NCBI RefSeq assembly: GCF_026914185.1
Contig: NC_070572.1
Location: 2,790,001-2,854,000, forward strand
Origin: Puccinia triticina
Lineage: Eukaryota > Basidiomycota > Pucciniomycetes > Pucciniales > Pucciniaceae
Direction: 5' to 3'
DNA length: 64,000 nucleotides
Made by a program: the position numbers and the translations under genes. Positions 22,694-33,910 of the stretch are shown in pieces (within the stretch, counting starts at the first letter, position 1; every line of letters starts with the position of its first letter). The notes beneath the pieces were generated by a model. The model did not search any database, was not told the DNA's origin, and saw only the letters and a program-made list of their open reading frames with translations.

Positions 22694-24168
22694 GGCGAGT
22701 TAAGAACTGTGTTCAATAAGTTGGAGGAAGCTTGTGTTAAACTTCGGGGTTACTGGATGACACAAACAGACATTCACCACCGGTGGAATTCCCCCATAGT
22801 GCGGCTTGGAATATTTGTGCATCATTATCTATTAATGTGCATAGTGGAAAGCCACCGGTCACAGTACAGGAAGTGGTATCATGAGACTCGAGTGCTTCAA
22901 AATCTATCATTTTGAAGATAAAAAATGGGGAGAAAATCCAGCATCTATGATAAGTATACTACAAGATGCAGGAGAAGCAGGCGGTCATATGGCTCCGCCG
23001 AAGCTTCTTGGTATTCCTTAAGAGTGAGGAGGTACAAGCGATAACATAAAAAAACCCAAAAAAACAAAAAAGAGTAGGCCAAGTACTACCATGTAATGTA
23101 TAAGTCCCTCCTGCGGAGGGTCCCTGGGCGTCCCCCCTCCACAAACAGAGGGACTTAGTTAAGTTAGGCAAACCCGCGTGATGAGTTTCCCACCTTTTGG
23201 TGGGAGAAAACTCCAGCCTCGAATTACACAATGTCCTCAAAACTTTGAGGATCTCTGAGCAGGTTTTATGGAAGAGCAGCATCTTCCTGTTCATCCAACC
23301 CAAACTCAGAACAAGTGCATAAACTTGTGATTTTATAATGATTTTCATAAAATCACACTTTGAACTTTTTTTTGCTCGAACGAGCGGTTCGAGTACCCCG
23401 CGCACACCAAAACAAGTCCTCGGGAGCTGAAAACAGACAGTTTTCAAAAATCTTTATAAAATCAGTGAGGACCAGTACAACAGGATACATAACACCAAAA
23501 GAAAGACAAGAAGCAGGCCTTCATTGTCTGCTAAGGAAATCAGGTGGATATGATCAAAGAAGCGGGTACAGGAGGAGGAAGTCAAAAAAGAGGGTTTTCC
23601 CGCGAAATCGAAAAACTCATCACGCGGGAATCCCGACGTAAGGTATAGGCCTCCACTGACGTGGACAGCTCCGCTGCTCGCTACCGCTCCCGCCCGGAGG
23701 CCTAGTTAAGCTCGCTACTAGATAGTCTGTATAACTGGCTTTGCGCACCTATCTAGTAGCCAGTATATAACAAATTGTGGTGCTCGCCGGGAGTCGACCA
23801 GCCGGAGTGGTGCTCCATGACGCAGTTGAGAAGCTCCGGCGAGAGTGTCGAGTGAGAAGAACAGAGCTCATCTCGGAGAGAATAATCATGCCACACGCCC
23901 ACAAGCTTGCCACGCTCCAGCTGGCACGCCCAGTCCCACCCCATCGAGTCCGACCCTCGATCGACAGAACTCCCAGGATTCCGAACCACAGCCCCAGCCT
24001 TCTCACCACCCACATCCCACCCACGACAGCAACCAGAAAGACTCCACCCCCACTCCCATCCTTGTGCTTGACTCGTTCCTGTGAGTACAACTCCACCGAT
24101 CAGCGAACTGCTTACACATATCCCCCTTGACCATCGATCATCCAGATACCTGTCCGACCTCCCCACAG
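22694..24168. other. intergenic, with a hairpin at 23101-23163
   Basis: The hairpin TAAGTCCCTCC...GAGGGACTTAGTTAAG at 23101-23163 belongs to the dispersed family. Nothing else is supported except a possible extra first exon of the prolyl oligopeptidase: an ATG at 23888 is open to a GTGAGT donor at 24081, and splicing to 24146 stays in frame with the ATG at 24169. Confidence 0.4.
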
Positions 24169-27100
24169 ATGTCCAAGCCTACCGCCGATCGCCCCTCCCA
24201 TTGGGACCCCAAAGCAACCCCGTATCCCCCCGTCCGCAGGGATCCAAACTCGTCGGAAGTTTTCCAGAGTAAGCAGAACGGATCGGTCACCATCCCGGAT
24301 CCTTACAGTTGGCTGCACGAGCCGCCGAAGCAGAGCAAGGAGACACAGGTACGCTCTTCCCTAACCAAAAGAAATGCGACGAGAAAAAAAAAGAAGAAAA
24401 ACCCCTGTGCAATTTGCAGCATAATTCTGATCGGCGATGTGCATTCCTGTTTTAGCAATTTGTCACGAGACAACAAGCCTTGACGAAGGATTACCTAAGC
24501 AAATACTCCCATCGAGACGCACTCCACGAAGCAGTGACGAAGAATTGGGACTACGCGAGATTCAGTTGTCCGTCGCTGAAGCCGGATGGGTACTACTACT
24601 TCAGCTTCAACTCTGGCCTCCAAGCGCAATCGATCGTATATCGGGTGAAGAAAGGGGAGGAGGAGGAAGCCCTGAAGCGGGCGACGGACCCCAAACAGCC
24701 TGCGGGGGAGCTCTTCCTCGACCCCAACCTGTTCTCCATCGACGGCACCACCGCATTCTCCTTCTCGGCCGTCTCCGAGTCCGGCATCTACATGGCCTAT
24801 GGCGTCTCCCGCTCTGGGAGCGACTGCCAGACTATCTACGTCCGTCGCACCGACTGTCCCCATACCAAAACTGCGGCCGATGGCGGCAAGAGAGGCGAGG
24901 ACCCGGGGCGGATGAAGGACACGGTCGAGAAGGTCAAGTTCAGTAGTCTCAGTTGGATGAAAGACGATTCGGGTCAGTGCACAAAAACAAACACTACTTC
25001 TTCTTCTTCTTTCTAGCCGGCAAGATTAGTCCTTCATTCAAGAACGAGGAACGAGCTGCTTGTTGACGATATTCTGATCGGAAACGCGCTCAGGTTTCTT
25101 CTATTCAAGATTCCCTGACGAACAACCCAATACCACCGAGCCCGGCGCAGATCTCAAAGGAGAGGTGGAGGCTGATGCCGGGACAGATACCAAGGCGGAC
25201 CTCAATCACATGGCAAGCATCCATTCCTTGAATCCGCAGTGCCTTGAAAATCAATCCATCGCAAAAAAAAAAAAAAACTCATCCGAGCTGTTTCTTTCTG
25301 TAGCTCTACTTTCACAAACTTGGGGAGCCACAGAGTAAAGATCTGTTGATAATGGAGGTCAGAAGATTTTAAATCCGTTTCTCCTATCCAAGGGTGATGT
25401 CCTGAGATTGTTTTGTATTCATCTGGGCCTACAGGACCCAGCGAACCCATCGTACATGTGGGGAGCTGAAGTTTCGGACGAGTAGGTTGCTTTCACTATC
25501 TGACCCCCGTCCCCTGGTCCCGCATGGCCTGACCTGATTCCTGTGCTTCCAGCGCCAAGTACCTCATCCTGACGACCTCCAAGGATACCGGCCGCTCGAA
25601 TCGACTCTGGGTTGCCGACCTAACCTCTCAACCCTTGTCGAGCGAGATGAAGTGGCAAAAGATTGTGAACGAGTTTGGCAACGAGTACATCTTTGTTGCC
25701 AATGATAACAGTCGACTGTATTTCATGACTAACAAGGACGCGCCTAAGCGCAAAGGTAAATCATCACCCCTTTTGTTTTGCTGCACACTTTTTCCGCATG
25801 AGACCGATAAAGTTTGACTTCGTAGTGGTGACGTATGACTTGAGTAAGCCGGAAGAAGGCTTCCAAGACTTGATCGCCGAGGATCCTCAGGCGGTTCTGG
25901 AGGGCTATTCTCCCACCAACAACGACCTGACCGTTCTGAGCTACTCACGGGACGTCAAAGATGAGCTATACCTTCACGAGATCAAGTCGGGCAAGCGGAT
26001 CAAGCGCATCGGCGAGGAGTTGATCGGCACTATCGGGGGCATCTCCGGCCGGCGGAAACATGGCGAGTTCTTCTTCCAGATCAGCAGCTTCTTGAGTCCC
26101 GGCACGGTCTATCGGTAAGTCATCTGCCGCACTTATATCCGATGAGTTGGGATTGGATACCTCTGATGTTGTTTTTATGCGACTATGTGTGTTCATCTCG
26201 TCCAGCTACCGGTTCGATCGCCCAGAGGATCAGGCTCTTGCCGAATTCCGAAAGACTCTGATTCCAGGCTTGGACTCCAACGATTTCGTGTCGAAGCAAG
26301 TCTTCTATGAATCCAAGGACGGGACGAAGGTGCCGATGTTCATCGTTCACATGAAAGACTTCAAGCAAGACGGCAGCGCGCCAGCCCTCCAGTACGGATA
26401 CGTCAGTTTTCCTTTCCCTTATGCAGTTATAGCCCACCGAAAACCGGACCGCTGATCGTGGCGTGGGCTGTTCTTCAGGGCGGCTTTTCGATCAACATCT
26501 CGCCCTTCTTCTCGCCCTCTTTCATGAGCTTTGTCGCGCACTATGGGGGCGTGTTGGCGGTGCCTAACATCCGAGGGGGTGGCGAGTATGGCGAAGACTG
26601 GCATCTAGCAGGCTGGTCAGTTGCTAGTGGTCTCCCAACAGATGTGCCGATATCTCTCGAATACTGATTGATCGAACTTGGAATCGCAATGAAATTTTCG
26701 ATGGGCACAGCTTCGAGAACAAGCAGAACGTGTTTGACGATTTCCAGTACGCTACCAAATACCTGGTCGCCAACGGGTATGCGGCGCCCGACAAGGTGAC
26801 GATTATGGGCGGCAGCAACGGGGGTCTCTTGGTAGCCGCGTGCGTCAACCAGGCGCCGTGGCTCTTTGGGTCTGCGCTTGCGGAGGTGGGCGTGCTAGAC
26901 ATGCTACGCTTCCATCGGTTCACGATCGGGTGAGGCTCGTCTCCTTCACCTTCCTTCTCCGCGCGCTTTCCCGTTTTCAAGCTCACGTCTTCCTCGCACT
27001 GCTGTGTGTGGCGGCGGGTTTGCAGACGGGCGTGGATCGCTGACTACGGAGACCCAGACACTCCCGAGGCGTTCGACTACTTGATCAAGTATTCGCCTCT

Positions 27101-27585
27101 GCACAACATCAACCCGGCCGCCGAATATCCGGCGCTCATGCTACTCACAGCGGGTCAGTAGTGCCAGCCCCCCTCCTTTTTTCCATCTGTGTTGATCTCT
27201 TAAACGGACCCCGCAGTGCTAATAAGGATGTTTGAATATCTTTGTGCATGTGTGTGTATGTGTAGACCATGACGATCGCGTCGTCCCGCTTCACAGCTTC
27301 AAGTACGCCGCCGCCGTCCAACACGCCCTGCCGACCAACAAGCATCCTTGTCTGTTGAGGCTCGAGCTCAAGGCGGGCCATGGCGCCGGCAAGAGCACCG
27401 AGATGAAGATCAACTCCGTCGTCGACCAACGTCCGTATTCTCTCTCTTTCCCTCACACCATCTTTCTGGCTTTCTCTGGTCGACTAAGTGTTTTTTTTTT
27501 TTTTTTTTTGCGTTTTGTAGTCAGCTTCGTCGCCCTCAGTCTTGGCTTAGAATGGAAGGAGTACGCGGGAAAGAAAGCATCGTGA
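24169..27585 (+). CDS. prolyl oligopeptidase (S9A serine peptidase), 13 exons
   Basis: Cleaves short peptides after proline, normally in the cytosol. Exons by eye: 24169-24348, 24456-24972, 25094-25212, 25304-25357, 25435-25481, 25553-25755, 25826-26114, 26206-26401, 26479-26615, 26711-26929, 27026-27153, 27266-27430, 27521-27585. All phases agree and give 772 residues, against about 710 for typical family members. The N-terminus has the DPYSWLHEP block, then the beta-propeller, then the alpha/beta hydrolase domain with [17 protein letters not shown], the nucleophile in MGGSNGG (Ser about 616), the Asp of DHDDRV (about 697-700) and the His of AGHGAGKS (about 735). Intron 3 starts GC (25213) and ends AG; the others are GT-AG. 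The start at 24169 is the conservative choice; an in-frame upstream exon (23888-24080) could add an Arg/Pro-rich leader. Confidence 0.9.
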
Positions 27586-29073
27586 TTTGAGATACCCATC
27601 CCCGCACTTTTCCTCCCCTACTTCATCTACTGTCCTCCTATTTCCCCCATCCTCGCCTTTCTCTGCCCCACCAGCAACCCCTAAAACCGCACTAATCAGT
27701 ACCGATGTGTATAGAAAATTGTTCGTTGAATTAGAAGCGGTTTGCCGCCTCCTGCCTCCTTAGATCGCAACGTAATATCCCCCACTACCAAAAATAATCA
27801 AGAAAGAACACCTGTTTTCTTTTCTTTCTACCACCACACTATTTGTTGATTGTTGTTCTTGTTGACGTACCTTGTTTTCTCTTTCCCTGTGTACATAAAT
27901 GTGCATGTTACTTTGTGTGATACAGGCTGTTCCGATCTTATCACATGTTTATATGCACGTATATATAGATGGTCACTGGCTCTCCTCGGATTGGTGGCCA
28001 GTAAACTAAACAATGGCCCTTGCAGAGGAGACTCTGGTCAAGGCAATGCAGATAGGTAGCTCTTGAAGCTGAAAAAATATCTTGAACCATGAACATGTAA
28101 AATGTTGGCAGTGCAAGCATGCTTGACAATCAGGCCTCGTTACATTATCGGGACGCCGGCCGGCTGGTTCGCCTCGGCAACCAATGGCGGTGGGTCGTTG
28201 GTCGCTGGATGGTGCGCGCCCTTATCCGCCACTACGGCATGTTTCCATAGCCCGTGCACGGCGGCGTTTTGGCTTGGCCCGACCACAGATACGGGCTATA
28301 GCGGGGTGGGCTATAGGCTAAGCGGGACAGGTGATAGCTGTGTGAAATGGCACGTGTAAGGAGTGTGAAAGCTCAAAAGGGTACGTATGTAATTCGTACT
28401 ATGTAGATGAGTGAGGAAAACAAAGACAACGGGCCAGCAGGGTCTATTTATACCCTGCGGCTATGATGGAGAACATGACTGAAAGAGTGTGCTCCCTCAG
28501 GGAGAGCCCTGAGGGGCTCGTGGCGTAACAAGAAGAAAGGAAGTAACCGGCGGGGTATCTAAGGGAACAAGCCGGGATACATAACAGGAAACGGGCCTAA
28601 GGCCCAAGCATGGAAGCAATCGTAAGGAGAAAAGAAACGTCGGAATGGGCGCCATCGTTGTATTGAGGCGGAGGCGCCGGTCGTAAGAATACCCGGGGCT
28701 GTTGCCAAGGCGAGGGTGAGGTCGGAGCCCGCCGGAAGGGCGGAGAATCCTGAAACGAGGTGAAGGCCCAAGCCCGTTGGGAGGGCGAGGGCCGGGTGAA
28801 CCATGGAGCCGTTGTCCGGGTGTCACGGGCACGGCTACAGGGCGGTGACACTGCAACCGAGCCTCCTCCTCAGGCTTCGGTGGAGCTCGATGCCTGTCTG
28901 CGTCGTGTATCGCCCGGCGCCCCCAGTGGCAGGTTCAAAAGCCAGACTTGAAATCATCTTTGTTAAACTCGGTACCTCACGTGCTCTCCATCCCATCAGC
29001 TTTACTCCTATTCACGGGACAAACTACTAGGAATTCTTACCAATCATCATAGTAATCCAGACACACACAAGAC
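27586..29073. other. intergenic, containing a GC-rich block of unknown origin
   Basis: 27586-28090 looks like ordinary 3' flank. About 28130-28960 is strikingly GC-rich and carries a strong minus-strand TATA box (TATAAATAG, about 28443-28452). ORFs here have composition-driven sequences and no domains. It could be a solo LTR in minus orientation, but no terminal repeats or target duplication were found. Confidence 0.35.
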
Positions 29074-30496
29074 ATGATCACCCTGCGATTCGGCTTGGTT
29101 GCCGCAATCGGTTTGATAACCGCGGAGAACTTCCAGTCGGCCAACGCGTGTTATCCTTATAATGTGGTTCAGGATGATTGTAACAAGTGCATTTTAATCT
29201 CGTTCTATATTCCTTTCCTCATCACCGTTATTGTTGATAAGCCCTTCAGCCTGACATCCTAAACTATTTTTCAGCGCAATCGAAAAAATTCAACTAGTAA
29301 ACGAAAAACTGCCTGAGAATGAAAACGAAATAAGGGCTATATCGGGCACCTGTGCCGTGAGTCTCCGATCTTCTGTTTGACATAGCTCTACTTGCGACAA
29401 TTGAACACAACAACTGTACTTACTGATGGTTACTTCTCGCACCAGGTCGTCGTCTGGAATAAAAAATGGATTAAACATGTGTGAATCAATGGAGTTGACT
29501 CAATCGTCAAAATCAACAAATTATTTATGCATGCTGATTCTAAAGCCTGATCTTCATTCACATGCACCTTGGTCCTTTAGCACCCGGGACCAAATACGAG
29601 AAGCCGCTACTGAGCATTTCAAGGGATGTCCCGGCCAGGTGCGCGAATGGGGTTTTTGCAGAAGTTGAACTAAGGCGGTTGTGATATAACTGACAAGACT
29701 TTTCTGGTTCGGGGCTCGAATATGTAGGCTGGAATAATTCTTTTACCAAGCAACCAAGAACTCGCTTTAGAGTTCAAAATCCGTGCCCCAGCTCTTTCAC
29801 AATGGGAAGCATGGAATGCGGATGCCGAGTTCAAGAAGGCGTACTGCTTCCAGCCCGAAGACGAACTAGGTATCGGCTCAAAAGAGGATTGTAAGATGTA
29901 TGTCAAACCCTTGACCGGAACTTCAATTTTCCACATTCATCCGCTGAGAGCATGCTCGTTTTATCATTTTATTAGAGCCTATAACACGGCCGTCCCGGTT
30001 AATCCCCAAACCAAGTTTATCTCTCGGACCTCATGGTTCCAAGTGAAGTATGGATCATGTATGGTGTGTCCAAACACGACACTCCTTTTCAACAAGATCC
30101 ATAATCTTGATCGGGCAAAGAATTTGACAAGATTACTTCTCACTATAGGTACGATTTACCACCAGCGACGGATCACCCATTAGAATGTAAATGCTCCCCG
30201 CCAACCAGTCGTTTCACGCCGCTGACCCTGATTCCCTATGGCTTCACATTATCCCGGAACAGGAAGAAGGAAGATGCGGACCAGGCCATCATCGCGATGT
30301 TTGACCAATGTGATAAGATAGTGAGTTCATCAATGTTCTAACGCTTACAACCTCAATAAAAACAAATTACTTAGCTGAGAATGTCACCCAACAGCCCGGT
30401 GCGGTGAATCTGAACGGGGCTACAGGACCAAATGGGAGACTCTTTGTCCGTACCATGGCTACTAAGAAAAAGCGCCCCTCATTACTCTTGATTTAG
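29074..30496 (+). CDS. secreted cysteine-rich protein, 7 exons (candidate effector)
   Basis: Exons by eye: 29074-29186, 29275-29356, 29446-29480, 29581-29638, 29728-30065, 30149-30320, 30395-30496. All junctions are GT-AG, phases agree, and the product is 299 residues. The first 25 residues (MITLRFGLVAAIGLITAEN...ANA) are a signal peptide with likely cleavage before Cys26. The mature part has 11 cysteines, including a CKC-type pair (ECKC), and no transmembrane segment or recognised domain. The C-terminus is basic (TKKKRPS). An alternative without the fifth intron needs a 35-bp intron and is less plausible. Secreted, Cys-rich, orphan proteins next to repeats are typical of rust effector candidates; function is unknown. 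Confidence 0.75.
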
Positions 30497-31727
30497 CTCT
30501 TTTTCTTGCTATACATTCATGTACATCAGTTCTCAAATCATCTGTACGCTGGTTGTGTTGATTTGATGGAACATCTCTTTGTATATAATTGACTCATAAT
30601 TGCATAGACGTTAAAACTTCAAACTGTCCAAACCGATTGATCTCTCCTAAGTCACCACTTGTAATTTAGTGTACCTGTAGATAGCCATGAAAATCTGTAA
30701 CCCAAACCCCACACCTTGGAGGTTTTCACCGTGGTAGCTTCTTGTTGTTGTATAGAAGCCAAGCAAGCAAGAAAGATGAGATAAGACAAGCAAGAGCAAA
30801 GAGGAAGAAAATAAAATCAAAGAAAAGGATCTCAGTGAGACTTGTTGGAATTTTTGTGGGGTTGAGGATCTAGCAAGCGATGCTGATGAGGATCTTGAAG
30901 GGTGATAAGGATCTGATGAGTGATTAGGATAAGGATCTGAGAATCTTGAGGGTGTATTTTGTTGACATTAACAAAGCCTCACTGTGAGAGCCCAAAAGGG
31001 GTGGCCCCGCAGGGTCTCTGTCTCACAGAGAGGCATACCTGGAAAAACCAGTATGTGGCTTGAGAGCCCCAGGAATATCCGCCTGTATCCAGCTTTTTTT
31101 CACAATTTCCTTTTTTAAAAATCAACTATTAGTCTGTTGAAGTCGCCCCTTGGGACTTAAGAAGTGCTTGACAGTGCTCTTCTTTTGATGCAATTTCAGC
31201 TTTGTAGCTTCAAATATAAGGCCTGATCCTCCAGTTTGAAGCTTTTAAGCACTGAGAAAAGTAAACCGCATAGAGAGAGAGATTTATCAATAAATCCATA
31301 CAGCTGCCTATACAAAGAGACCAGTGTCTGTATTACAGAAATTGATGATGGAATTTCATGTGGATACTGCTGTTATTGCTTACATTAGTAGGAATGTGTC
31401 TCAAAAAGAGAACTGCTCTCCAGGCCATGAACCAAATGCTATCAGCCTGTGACTGCCACCAAATTAAAGAGGAGAAGCAGGCCTCTCTTTGGTATCCGAG
31501 GCGGGACTCAGTTCTTTTGGGAAGTGGGGTTTTGGGGGGCACAAAGTTAGCCACCTGCAAATACAAAGAGCTGTATGCGGAGCTCTCACGCCAGGAATCA
31601 GGGATTCCATGCAAGTCCCACCCTGACGGGAGGTCGCACTTTGTGCAAGGCGCTTCGCGCCGCACCCCCCGGCAGGCAAGCAACTTGTTCTAAGCTTGGT
31701 ATTTTGTGGATCAGAAGACTACCATGC
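30497..31727. other. intergenic
   Basis: No gene supported. The first 150 bp is probably the 3' flank of the secreted-protein gene. A weak hairpin of the CAAGTCCC family lies at about 31612-31690. Confidence 0.35.
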
Positions 31728-31735
31728 CTCCCCAT

Positions 31736-32146
31736 TAGGGTTGACGGCGCCACCACTAGGTGCGGGCGCCTCGCATCCACGCACCGGGCGCGCACCTTTT
31801 GGCAAAATTGAGGGGTGTGCGCGCATCCCACTTCTGCATGAGATTGGGGGGCCCGAGCCCCATTCTTGAGCTATCTGGGAGGGTTCCCTCGGGGGTAACC
31901 GCGGGGATACCTCCACGGGTGAGGCCAGGAACCGCCAGCTGCGGCGGTTTTTGTGGGGGTACCCACGGGGATACAGCCAGGAAAAAAAATAAACTCCTCA
32001 AAAAAAACATCAATATGCGTAAAATCCTGTCCTCAGAGCTTCGCCTGGGCGCGCCGCCCTTGCGCCAGCAAAAGGTGCGCCCCTTGAGGGGGTCTTCTAG
32101 GTGCCCATTGGCGCGCACTTTCTCAGAGGTGGCGCCATCAACCCTA
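31736..32146. mobile_element. 411-bp hAT-type MITE, 8-bp TSD
   Basis: TIR TAGGGTTGAYGGCGCCACC at both ends and a perfect 8-bp duplication CTCCCCAT at 31728-31735 and 32147-32154, the normal hAT length. The body is rich in GCGCGC and GGTGCGC words. It gives a local standard against which the 7-bp duplications of the CAAC elements stand out. Confidence 0.85.
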
Positions 32147-32154
32147 CTCCCCAT

Positions 32155-32832
32155 CTTCAAAGTTTGATCTCAAACTACAGATATTGGACATGTCACAGAC
32201 ATGTTCATCACATCCTTAACTACAAACAAGCTCTACAAAACACAAGCAAAACACTACACAGAAAGAAAGACCAACAAAATACAGAAGAAATGATCAGGAG
32301 AAAAACATAAGAACATGAATGCAACTTGGGGATATCAAATCAGACACCCGCACCTGTGGAGCAGGTACCCAAGTGCAAGTGGCAAACCGGAAAAAACCCG
32401 GTCATTCAGAGGAGAAACACACCTCTTGGCGACCAGAGCAGACCTGGTATGGAGCTCTGCTTGGTGCTAGGCCGGCGGCAGCGCTGGGAGGGGAAAAGGT
32501 GCTCTGGGAGCTGCCCTCACGGATTGTCTGGATGAGCCGTACACCACCACTCAAATTCAAGCTTGGGTTGACGTGGGCCCAACAGCGCGGTCGGCAAAAG
32601 GTTGGCCCAGGTGGGCGCCAACCTGCCCGCCCAGAGTGTGACTGCGGGATTGGATTGTGTCAAAGATTGGTTTGGCCCCCCTTGACCCAACCCATCCAGC
32701 ACCACAGGCGGGGCAACTCAGCCACCACTGGGTTGGATGGGCCGGCCGTGGCTAACCCAGCCAACCCATCCCGGCTCTGATCAGTGTGCCCACGGGAGAA
32801 GCTGGTTGGGCATGACAAGAGTCCAAACAGCT
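32155..32832. other. non-coding
   Basis: No gene supported. The 32340-32820 part is GC-rich with proline/arginine-rich frames and no domain. The sequence at 32828-32832 (CAGCT) is the left target copy of the following retroelement. Confidence 0.35.
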
Positions 32833-33154
32833 TGTAAGCGCCCAGATTTGGGGTACTTCACTGAGTGGGCTAAGGGGACGAAGGGCGAAGGCACAACATT
32901 CTAGAACCTCTGTGTGAATTGCAAAGGGGCACTAGTTCGGGGGAAGTCTCAGTACTTCCCTCGAAATACAAATTGAAAGAGAGAGAGAGGGAAACGGAAA
33001 AGAAGGAAAGGTCTTGCTCACCTAGTTCGGGGGAAGTCTCAGTACTTCCCTGCCGAACTAGGATAGCAAGAGCTGGGGACTAAGTCGGTGGTTGATGTCG
33101 GTCGGTGATACTCCTGTGAACCTCTCTGTGAGCTCGCGGGAGCCGCAGCTCACA

Positions 33155-33889
33155 TTCTCCCCCTCTATAGAACAAGCTCGCCCGGAGGGGCAATTGGCAA
33201 AGCGTGAATGGACGGTCCTCAAATCGTTTAGCGCGGTGGGGAGTGATAATGGGTGTCGGGGGAAGGGGAGTCGGTGGACTGCGCAAAGCAGGGCTCGATT
33301 TCATCTTTGAATGTTGCAAGGATCGTTCAGTCTTGGCTCGTCCATGTGATCCGATGTTGAGAGGGTTGACAGACTTCTTGGAAGGGGGTTCAGTCGAGGG
33401 GGTACAAATGAAAAAAATTGGAGAGTGATTGTGGGAATGAAACGGGATTAGGAAGAGTGGGGAATTGGTAGAGGGTGAGAGTATTGGGCTCGGGGGCCGG
33501 TCTCTGGCGAGTATTGAGGTGGGGAGCGTGAGGAGTTTCAATCTCGGCCTAATCACTTGTCTTGTTATCCGCACTGTTAGGATTTTCCTACGTAAGCTTC
33601 TTCCTTTATGGAGGAGGTGTAGGTTCTTGTGGATCCTAGGGGAATGTCTCACATACCCTGCGTCCTGTCCTAGGATGGTGCTATCAATGAGGGATGAGAG
33701 CAAAGAGGCAAAGCTAGTCTGCATGTCGTCGAAGTGTTGGACTGCGGCGGCTTCCGTTTCCTCGGTGATCAAGTCCTTGTCCTCCCCATAGCCTTGAGCT
33801 ATGGCCGAGTCGAGTTCATCAATTGCTTCCGTCGCTGCTTTTTCCATTTCTGGGTATAGGTCGTCTTGATCGTCGGATACGCTGGCCAC
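33155..33889 (-). other. segment after gag stop, same frame
   Basis: In the gag frame and separated from it by one TGA. The first 60 residues are acidic and helical (EMEKAATEAIDELD, EETEAAAVQHFDDM), resembling the linker between Gag and protease in rust Gypsy elements. The rest becomes basic and is probably non-coding. Consistent with deletion of the whole pol region just downstream. Confidence 0.45.
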
Positions 33890-33910
33890 ACCCGCTGGGC
33901 AAGAGGTTGC

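Noticed and set aside
22959..23447. 162-residue minus-strand ORF
   Set aside because: Spans a hairpin repeat, no domain, and composition differs along its length.
28497..28951. Overlapping Pro/Arg/Gly-rich ORFs on both strands
   Set aside because: Typical of GC-rich non-coding DNA; no start context, domain or codon pattern.
30149..30183. 35-bp intron in the secreted-protein gene
   Set aside because: Too short; an 83-bp GT-AG intron at 30066-30148 gives a better in-frame join.
31598..32167. Overlapping 70-135-residue ORFs on both strands
   Set aside because: They coincide with the MITE at 31736-32146 and its GC-rich repeats.
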